NCBI GenBank assembly: GCA_963513945.1
Contig: OY740719.1
Span: forward strand, 165,798,729-165,862,728
Direction of reading: 5' to 3'
DNA from: Hydrotaea diabolus
Taxonomy: Eukaryota; Arthropoda; Insecta; Diptera; Muscidae
Length of the DNA: 64,000 nt
Shown one piece after another: positions 55,665 through 64,000 of the stretch. Made by a program: the position numbers and the translations under genes. The notes under the pieces are model-generated. The model ran no database searches. It saw only the letters and a list, made by a program, of their open reading frames with translations, and was not told the DNA's origin. The first letter of the stretch is position 1; each line of letters begins with the position of its first letter.

Positions 55665-58167
55665 CTGAAATTGTTTAAAAGGCAAAATCGATTAATTTAG
55701 TAATTTTTTAAAGAAAAAAACACAAAAAAAAAATTGGAATTAAAAATTATTCAGAGTTTAATGATTCCAAGGACTGGTTTTGCGTTGCCAGGAATCTCAG
55801 CAATTTCTGAAGTTTTTGAAAACTAAAAAAATAAGGATTTAAAACTAGATTCAGAAACTAACATTTCTCATTTACAAAGTTTACATCCCACATGTGGGAT
55901 TTTTGGCGAGTAGTTCTGAAAGTGTGTATTTAATATCAAAACTTTAAGCATAACCTTTTCCGGTCGGTGCAACCATGCGTTCTTTGGAGCCTTAAAATCA
56001 TCTCAGTACTCCAGTTGTTCTTCTGTTTTCACAGTTTGGTGGTGACAATATGTTTCCATTGGTGACAATTTCTCTGAAATCATTGGACTGGGCATATGAT
56101 TTCTTCATTTACTGCCGAGACCTATAGTTTTAAAAAGGCTCTGAACGGCTTTTGCATGATACTGAAAAATTTGACGTAACTAAATGTTTTTAATAAATTA
56201 TGACAAGCTCGAGAGGTCACACGGCGGTTGTAAATTTTGTTTTTATTTATTAATTTTGCTATTTTGTCAATTAAAATTTACGTAAATGTTATAATCGAAA
56301 TGTGGGCATTATTTGCTTACTTCCTGCAATTACCAAGTCCAAGTACTGGTCAAGTAAAATCAAGTATTTTAAAGCCAAAATATTTTGGGAAACACTTCAA
56401 ATCACATTAATCTTCATTAAGGGATGTACATTTTTGTTAGCTTCAAGCAAAGTATTCTAACGAAGACTATTCTTTAAACCGATTCTGAAAATTAATTTCA
56501 GAACTAAACAATTTCTTTAATAATGTCATTTAGGCAATACCGCCAATAAAATTATTAAGAGAAGCCAATTAATTTATCTATCTTTTAGGCTTTAAAAATG
56601 GCCTTGGGGAAAAAAGCTGTTGCAGAGATTCATATTTTTTAGTTTCCTAAGAATTTTTGAGCCGCATCACTGGAAGTGGAATAGGCCGTTTAAACTAAAA
56701 GTTTGGTACAGAACTTCAAAGCTATTAAGATAATAGCACGGACTTTAAGAGAGTTTCATGAAATAGGGGAAAAAGGTATGTAGGTTTTCATCTGAATTGG
56801 CACAAGGGTCATTTGTGGGGGATGTTCAGTGGTCTCTTCTCCCAAGAGTTGGTTATAGGTTGCATATTATGCAGGGAAAAAGATTGCATTTGAAATATGA
56901 CTTTTAAAGTATAGGGACTATATAAATACATGGACCGATCTTCATTATAAATCTCCCAAATCAGTCTTCGCCTTTTTAAAGCAAGATCGGTTGTAAAATG
57001 TAGCTATTGTAGTGGCAGGACCTCAAACTGGGAGTAACCTTCGCATGACGGGCCATGGAAAATCAAGAACCAATTTACCTGAACTATTTACTGGTCCCTC
57101 ATAACGAAATTACAAAAGATCGTACTTATTTTGCGATTTCCAGAGCTACAGGACCCAAATACGGTGGGCCATTTGTGTGGGGTTATTCAGTCATTTTGGT
57201 TGATTTCACTAGAATTGATAACTAATCAAGCATAGCGTTCTAACAAGGTCAAACCTCATTAGTGGCTCCCAAAGCAAAGGTCCTCGAATCAAATAGAACT
57301 TTGTAAGAATGCTACAGTCGCGGACAAAAAAAAAAGGGTCACTAATAATCTACGCAAAATTTCGACAAGTTTGTAATGTTATTTCAAATATTTTTGCTTA
57401 AAATTATTGTGAATGGGAAGAGTGGGTGACAAGTCCCATGTTGTATGGAACAAAAACTGGGAGTAGCCTTTTGGTCTGACCGGAGACTTAAATCTGGTAC
57501 CACGGGTAGTCAGAAGCCCCCAGAACTGTTGTTTTGGCCTGACTAGAAGGTGCGGCCTGGGGAGTATCGTGGTGACTAGTTTAAACCCAAATCGCGGGGA
57601 GAGCTTTGGCTCGGTGTGGTTTTGCATTGCGACCGGGTGCTGTGACCTATAGAACAGCACAGGTTTAGATAGTCCTCGACCCCAAACCAAGAGGGAAGTT
57701 ATCGCCCATATCTGTCATGCTTTAAATTGATACCGGCGGGATTAACCCAATGGGGCGTTGGCCGTGGCATTATAACGGCCCCAGTGTGATGGCGCACCGT
57801 GGTTCAGGACATAATTGCGATAACCACGTTAAATATGACATAATCTGTGAATGGGAAGAGTTTCTAGAAATTATAATACAATTTAAGGCAATACAACAGT
57901 ACATTGTCTAAAATGAGAAATTTCAATCGTTGGGTGTGTACAAAAAAATTGGATAAATGACTTACAATAATAACTTTTAAAAAATTAAAAAATAATTTTT
58001 ATAAAATGATATTTTATAAAATATCTGGCTCACAAAACAGGTAGGACTGGGGTGTCATCATTCGAAATTTAAAAAATAAAGATCAAACTCAACTTCAGAA
58101 CGCCGAAAAAATTGGAAAATCGTAGAACTTTGTGTGCATGGCGTTGCGAGACAGAAATATATTTTAA
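55665..58167. other. Upstream region or first intron of importin-4; dispersed repeat
   Basis: The missing first coding exon of importin-4 should lie here or beyond, but no short ATG exon with a matching donor stood out. About 57405-57850 is GC-richer; its last part (57728-57845: ACCGGCGGGATTAACCC, GGCGCACCGTGGTT) matches 35062-35180. The rest is AT-rich with no recognisable gene. Confidence 0.4.
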
Positions 58168-58355
58168 AAGCTACACCGTGAAAAAATTCAGGGACCATTT
58201 TAAACTACAAGCAAGCATGTTTTTCTTGCGTTCAACTGCTCCAAATGTATTTTGTAAATGTAAGACTAAATTTCGTCAAATACTGTTTTCAACTATACTA
58301 CATGGCTATTGTTAATGCTTTTTACTTCCCTTCTCTGACTATACGAGTATATACA
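58168..58355. repeat. Flank repeat shared with 61794-61975
   Basis: CGTGAAAAAATTCAGGGACC, CATGTTTTTCTTGCGTTCAA-CTGCT, GTAAATGTAAG and ACTATACGAGTATATACAGG appear in the same order at 61794-61975, directly next to another F2 left end. Confidence 0.8.
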
Positions 58356-60151
58356 GGTCGGGCGATTAAAATTTTTAATTTGAATCGACTAAAAAAAGTA
58401 CTGATAATCTTTTCAAATTTCTGGTTTTATTGGAAACGTTGATCATTTAATAATGGAGGCCCCCCTCCGATGCGTTTTGGCTTCCCACAATGGAATGAAG
58501 ATTGTGTTTGGCAGGAGATGAAGAATTTTACCGAAAAATCGTGTTTTCAGATGAAGCTCATTTTCATCTCAGTGGCTCTGTTAATAAGCAAACTTGCCGC
58601 GTATGGGTTTCGGAGAACTCACACGTGACTATTGAGAAGCCAAGGCATCTGCAACGAGTGACTTTTTGGTGTGGATTTTGGGCTGGCGTCATCATTGCGA
58701 CATTTTTCTTCGAAAATGAACAAGAAGCCGCCGTTACCATCAACGGTGAGCGTTACCGCGCCATGCTCAACGAATTTTTGTTTCTAAAACTTCCAGAGAA
58801 TGACAGGGACGACATTTCGTTTCAACAAGACGGGGTCACACAACCATCAATATTTTACGCACTGTTTTTGAAAATCGAAAAATCAGCCGAAGTTGTGATG
58901 TTAATTGGCCGCCTCGGAGCTGTGATTTGAGCCCTTTGAAGTTATGGGTGATCCATCTAGAGGTATTTTTTCAGAACAAAAAAAATATAAAAATTCAAAT
59001 CAAGTGTGGAATCTTTATTGGTAATTTGAAAGGACATTTTATGGCATTTATTTTTTGAAAATAATTACCTTCAAATGTTGGCAACTGTATTATGGAAATG
59101 AGCGTTCGGTGAGAAACGGGAAGATTCGCTGTTTTCGACCAAAAGTTTGTTCAGTGATGAGGCCCATTTCTGGCTCAACGGCAAAGTCAATAAACAAAAT
59201 TGCCACTTTTGGGCTGAAGAGCAACAAGAAGAGGTTCAAGAGGTGCCATTATACCCAGGGGAAACAACGGTTTGGTGCGGTTTATAAGCTGGTGGAATCA
59301 TCGGTACATATTTTTTCAAAAATGATGACCGGAACGTAACCGTGAATGGTGCTCGCTATCGCGCCATGTTATTGATTCTTATGCTACCTGAAATTGAAGG
59401 CCGTAATCTTGACGACACTTGGTTTCAACAGGACGGTGACACTTGCCATACAGCTGCTCAAACAATTGATCTATTGAGTGGTCATTTCGAAAAACAGCTA
59501 ATTTCACGTTTTGGACAGGTGAGTTGGCCGCCTACATCGAGTGATATCACACCTTTAGACTTTTTTCTTTGGGGTTTAGAAAAGTCCAAAGTCTATGCTG
59601 ACAAACCAGCTACGATTCAGGTTTTGGAAGCCAACATTACGCGTGTCATTAAAGCCATACCGGTCGAAATGCTCGAACGAGTCATCTAAAATTGGACCCT
59701 CAGAATGGAAACCCTGAGACGTAGTTGCGGCCAACATTTGAAGGAAATTATATTCAAAAAATATATGCCATAATATGTCCTTTCACATTACCAATAAAGA
59801 TTCCACACTTGATTTGAATTTTATATTTTTTTTGTTCTAAAAAATACCTCTAGATGGATTATTCTATATTATCTTAAGGATAAATGTTACGCAAAGCATC
59901 CAGAGACAATTTAAGCGTTGAAACATGAAATCAAAGTTGCCATTAAAGAGTTCCAACCCAAAACAATTGAAAATGTACTGAAAAATTGCGTTGATCGGAT
60001 GAGGTATTGCCGAGCTAGTTGTGGTAGTCATATGAATGATATTTTCTTCCATTATTAAATGACAAAGTTCAACCTTTCCAATTAAACCAGAAATTTGAAA
60101 AAATTATCAGTACTTCTTTTTAACAGCCAATTCAAATTTAAAATGTAAACC
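58356..60151 (+). mobile_element. Tc1-like element F2, copy b, split by an F1 insertion
   Basis: Left and right terminal repeats of ~100 bases are well matched (AGTACTGATAAT, TCAAATTTCTGGTTT-ATTGGAAA). The transposase part starts at 58502: LAGDEEFYRKIVFSDEAHFH (first catalytic Asp), VNKQTCRVWVSENSHVTIEK, RYRAMLNEFLFLKLPEN, SFQQDGVTQPSIFYALF (second Asp, QDGAT altered), CDLSPL. At 58945 an F1 element interrupts it; after 59868 the C-terminus resumes with KDKCYAKHPE, ALKHEIKVAI and MRYCRASCGSHMNDIFF in shifted frame. The N-terminal DNA-binding half is absent. Confidence 0.88.
58945..59868 (+). mobile_element. Tc1/mariner-superfamily element F1, copy E, nested in F2-b
   Basis: Complete ends GGGTGATCCATCTAGAGGTA and AAATACCTCTAGATGGAT with ~130-base terminal repeats. 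The interior has the same N-terminal deletion as copies A-D. It keeps NGARYRAMLLILMLPEIEGR, LDDTWFQQDGDTCHTAAQT (second Asp; Ala changed to Asp), LISRFGQVSWPP and SSDITPLDFFLWG (third Asp) in a 115-codon frame at 59342-59689. The first half is frameshifted relative to this frame. Confidence 0.9.
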
Positions 60152-61715
60152 GCAATCGATCTTAACGATAACAACTGGCATTTACATAAAACGAACGACT
60201 AACAAATTTAAGCCCAAAAAGCATTGTAGTACAACTCGACCCAAAAAAAACTGAAATTGTTGACTCTTTATAAGAAGCAAAAACAACGCATCAGATAAAC
60301 CACAATCAAAAATGATTCGGCACAGCAAAATACTTTTCTATAGTTAATATATATATACTTTTCTATACTTCTCTAGTTAATATATATGACGTTGCTAGGA
60401 AACAATTCAATACTCCATGCTGATGCATTTCTTGAACATACACGCGATAACATCGACAAAGTCCAACAAACGGCGCTGAGAATTACCTGTGAAACGTAAT
60501 TCATATTAGGCTGCTGCTGGTTGGTGTCTGACCGTACCGACCGCGTGGCAACAAGACAATAAATACATTTTATACGTTATATTAATTTCTAAATTATCAA
60601 CAAATAAATAAAAGAAATTTTACTTCTTAGACATACACATATATGCATTGAATGAATGGCCATGCCAAAATCGGATGTGTTATCAAAACTAGGCATACAT
60701 ATTTAAATGTACATATCATTTCTATGACGCGTTGTTGGTAAATTAATTCCCTTTTCGGCCCACCCCAAACGCCACCACCTGCTGCATATTAAATACTGAG
60801 AGCTAGTATTAGAAGAAAAATAAAGAAAATCAAAGTGGGAACATAAATATACTATACGTATGTTTAACATTGGCAAAGATCATTATTATGATTTGAGTAA
60901 AACAACAAAAGATATGTACATATCTTAGTATAATTTAGAACACCAAAAGTTCGGAACTGTGCAGCAAGCGGCAACCAATGTGCACGACGACAGCGCTGCT
61001 AATAGGTGGGGGGTGGGTTATAAATTCTGTTTATGCCCATATAAAAGATGTGGCACATGTCGAATTTCAATTACGCACAACCGAATGAATGCTTGGCCCA
61101 TTAGTCATAGACGCTTTTGGAAAAGCACATGGTTCCTCGTCGTTCATCTATGATGAACGTTATGATATGATACTTTTTAATTGTTGCAAAAACAGTATCT
61201 TGTTGCTGGCCGACCACACCCCTTCCTTCCTCTCAATCATACTCACACGTTGTGTTAATTAACAAATCGATGTTAGAAGAGGCTTTAGTAGTAACAGCTT
61301 AATGCCAATAAATCAAGACTGTTAAAAATGCTCTTGTAGCAATAAGAAAAAGAAGGCAAATGGTAGGTAGTCTTAAAAACTTGGGTTTCAATCTAGTTGA
61401 GATTGTGGAGTTGTAAACAGTTAGATTTAAATCTAGTTTAGGAAAAAACGTCTGATACTCAAGGCGTTCGAGATATTTTTTTTGTTTTTTTATAGTTAGA
61501 CACTGAAACCCGAAAACACAAGCCTAAGACGTGCTACATAGCGTTTCGCTTAGACAGTGGTTAGCTATTTCCAAACCTGGACAAGATCGACTAAGCAAAA
61601 GATTAATTCTAGATGAATACAAATGCAAGATAATAAATGGTTTCGCAAAAGTGCTGTTTATGGGGCGTAACACTAAAAAGGAAAGATATACCACGCCCCC
61701 ACAATGGGGCTGGTA
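60152..61715. other. Intergenic, nothing recognised
   Basis: AT-rich DNA with short TA runs near 60340-60400 and some GC-richer patches (60480-60560, 60960-61030). No exon, transposon end or RNA gene identified. Confidence 0.4.
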
Positions 61716-62215
61716 TTTGGGAGAAAAAAAATGAACAAAGACGCTCGGGTACAGGGGAGCCCGAAAATGATTTTCTAACTGAAACGACTTTTGGCTAGAC
61801 CGCGAAAAAATTCAGGGACCACATTAAACTACGAGGAAGCATGTTCTTCTTGCGTTCAACTGCTTCAAATGTATTTAGTAAATGTAAGAATTCAGATTTT
61901 GTCAGAGACTGTTTTTTACTATACTGCAGGGCTATTGTTAATGCTATCTTCCCTTCTTTGACTCTACGAGTATATACAGGGTGGTCGATTAAAAATTTTA
62001 AATTTGAATCGACTGTAAAAGAAGGTACTGATATTTTTTTCAAATTTCTGATTTTATTGGAAAGGTTTATCCGATGCGTCTTCGCTTCCCACAATCGGAT
62101 GAAGATTGTTTGGCAGGAGATGAAGAATTCTACCGAAAATGGGGGAAAAATAATGAACAAGGACGCTCGGGTCCAGGAAACCGGAAAATGACTTTCTTGC
62201 TGAAACGACTTTTGG
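61716..62215. repeat. Composite: ~75-base direct repeats around a flank repeat and F2 fragment
   Basis: AATGAACAAAGACGCTCGGG-to-CTGAAACGACTTTTGG occurs at 61730-61790 and again at 62150-62215. Between them lie the flank repeat shared with 58.17 kb (61794-61975) and a truncated F2 left end (61976-62137) that stops right after DEEFYRK. The F2 part includes the terminal repeat (GGGTGGTCGATTAAAAATTT) and joins the pre-Asp coding segment, again without the N-terminal half. Confidence 0.75.
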
Positions 62216-64000
62216 GTATAAAAAAGGTCAAAGTTGGTAAGTCGACTTTTTGTTTTTAAACAAGTCTAAAAGTCGACTTTGTCAATCGTTCACTTCTGTC
62301 CTGAGTGAGAGATTTGGCAGTTCTTATTGCTACTCTAATTCGAAGCCAAATTTCTCCAAACAAAATTTAAATATTTATATATATATATATATTTTTTAAA
62401 TTTTAAAATTTAAATATGATTATCTCTTTGAGACCTATAGATGCGACTACATCAAAAGATACAACTTTTTTTTTTAAATTTGAACTTACTAATTACTTCT
62501 GGAAATTCCTGATGTCTATTAGTTTATAATCAGTTTTGAAAAGGATAAGAAAAAATGTTTTGGTGTCATGAAAACCAATATTATCGGTTTTCATGAAAAT
62601 TGGTTTTTATTAACATTCGAAATGGACAAAACCAACTTGGTTTCATGACACCAAATGAAACCAACATTGGTTTGCAAAAACGACAGTTAGCAAAACCGAC
62701 ATGGTTTCTATGACTGCCCTGACTATGCTGCTTTCCTAATCACAATGATTTCTTAAATAAAAGTTTTTTTAACAAAGAAAACTTGTTATCTATTCCATAA
62801 TATATATTTTTATTTTCCTAAAAAAAAAAAGTGGACTTTGATCGACTTTTTTTATTCTAAAAAGTCGAAAGTTTAAAAGTCGACTTTTGGCCTTAAGTAC
62901 ATAACCCTAACTGAAACATGCTTCTGTGTGACCGGCCTTTAGAAGGGCTTCAAGACTTTCAGTTGTAGACAGGCATAATCTAGGGACTCGAGACTTAAAA
63001 GCCTTCAGCTAATGATTACTGTCCCCGGCATATTCAGGTTAAACTCTTCAAACCGAGGAAAATAATTTTTTTAATTTTATTTCAGAAAATAAAAGGCTCA
63101 TAAACGCAAAAATACGGCGGTATCAACCCACAGCAATTTTTCAAGCTTGGAATTCTTGAATAATTTCATATTTATTACGTTTATTATAGGGCCTTAATGG
63201 ACTAATGCACCTTTTTTCAAAATTTTTCCTGAGATACTTGAGCCATTCTGAAGAGGACGGGTTCATTTTTTTTTTAAATTTCCGTTACCTCCATAAACTG
63301 CACTGCAGCCAATCGTTTAGCCTAACAAAAGCTTGCAAAGATTTCAAAAAAATTGATTACCTAAATTAAGTGAGCTTATTAACTTAGTTTATTACATCGA
63401 CTATAATTAAATAGTTAACTTTTCCCTTCATATAACTCCACCCAAAAACGACGAAAATCTGCACACTTAAAAAATCTCCAAAAGCCCAAAAAATCTAAAG
63501 TATCTAAAATCTGGGCGTAGTCAAAGAAGTCTCATTAAATTGAACCTGCATACTTTTATTATACTACTTAAACTTTATTGGTCTCTTGTTTTCTGTTGTC
63601 GAGGTGTTAATCTATCAATAATATTCCTTATAATTTTAATATTCTTTATAGTTTTCACCAAGTTGACTGAAGAGAACTGCAGATATAAAGACAAGTTTAA
63701 AGTGGAAAGGGAGCTGCGAGAACGGAAGTAAATCTCAACAATATCTACTGTATCCAAATATTGATAAATTGAGAGGTTCCAAAAGGGGTTTAAATGACTT
63801 AATATGTCATAAAACTCATTTAGTCAAAAATATTAGCTTTCTTGAATAAATATTTAAGGGTAACAATATTATGTTGACCCTCCAACATAGGTCAAGTGAC
63901 GAACATCAACCAACAAAATTGGGATTGCAATCTTTGGGGGCATGTCATACAAAATCTGGACACTAAAGTTGACTATATACTCATCTGAAAGAAAATGTTC
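62216..64000. other. Repeat-rich intergenic DNA; one weak exon candidate
   Basis: AAGTCGACTTTT palindromes cluster at 62237-62280 and 62845-62897. TTTGGTGTCATGAAAACCAA (62558) and its near-complement (62634-62655) form a hairpin. About 62955-63010 is the inverted match to 43805-43865. At 63651 a pyrimidine-rich acceptor (TTCTTTATAG) is followed by 26 charged codons to a stop at 63731, conceivably a last exon, but nothing upstream supports it. Confidence 0.35.

Noticed and set aside
57379..57690. 103-codon minus-strand frame
   Set aside because: Falls in the GC-rich dispersed repeat shared in part with 35.1 kb; no recognisable domain.
1..64000. tRNA and rRNA genes
   Set aside because: I looked for the GGTTCGA-type T-arm with a matching acceptor stem and for rRNA core sequences and found none convincing; a covariance-model scan would settle it.

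Overview
This window looks like nuclear DNA from a higher (cyclorrhaphan) fly. It is AT-rich, and genes are split by short GT-AG introns. The two clear genes match Drosophila Dbp73D and importin-4 (Apollo/Artemis), and the repeat content is typical of muscoid or tephritid genomes: mariner, Tc1-like elements, jockey-like LINEs and MITEs. No rRNA, tRNA, CRISPR array or bacterial-type operon was seen. Family and species cannot be fixed from the sequence.

Layout. 1-4.6 kb holds an inverted-repeat element with tiny overlapping reading frames and a truncated-transposase element. At 4.67-4.86 kb a single minus-strand exon encodes the N-terminal signature of a glycoside hydrolase family 1 enzyme. 5.4-28 kb is a repeat field: a jockey-type LINE tail, three mariner copies, a hAT-type MITE with a perfect 8-bp target duplication, a 1.76-kb element with near-identical long inverted repeats around a DDE-like reading frame (16.2-18.0 kb), and a PIF/Harbinger-like remnant. 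Embedded in it is a candidate three-exon gene of 130 codons at 25.94-26.51 kb. 28.4 kb carries a cluster of TATCGATA motifs just upstream of an ATG with a strong fly start context. 29-45 kb is mostly broken LINEs and transposons, including a three-level nest (pogo-like > mariner > CACTA-ended foldback) at 32.9-35.0 kb.

45.2-55.7 kb is the gene-bearing core. Dbp73D (DEAD-box RNA helicase, four exons, plus strand) and an importin-4-type karyopherin (seven visible exons, minus strand) are convergent. A 25-bp minisatellite lies between them. From memory, Drosophila Dbp73D and Apollo/Artemis both map near 73D-E, so this may be conserved microsynteny. Dbp73D is expected to act in large-subunit rRNA processing in the nucleolus and importin-4 to carry histones and ribosomal proteins into the nucleus, so both belong to basic cell growth. 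Only proximity links them here.

55.7-64 kb is intergenic or intronic repeat DNA. In it a truncated-transposase element has jumped into a second family of truncated-transposase element. The most unusual observations are the 16-18 kb long-TIR element, two transposon families whose local copies all lack the N-terminal half of the transposase, the 130-codon gene, and the inverted-repeat unit at the left edge.
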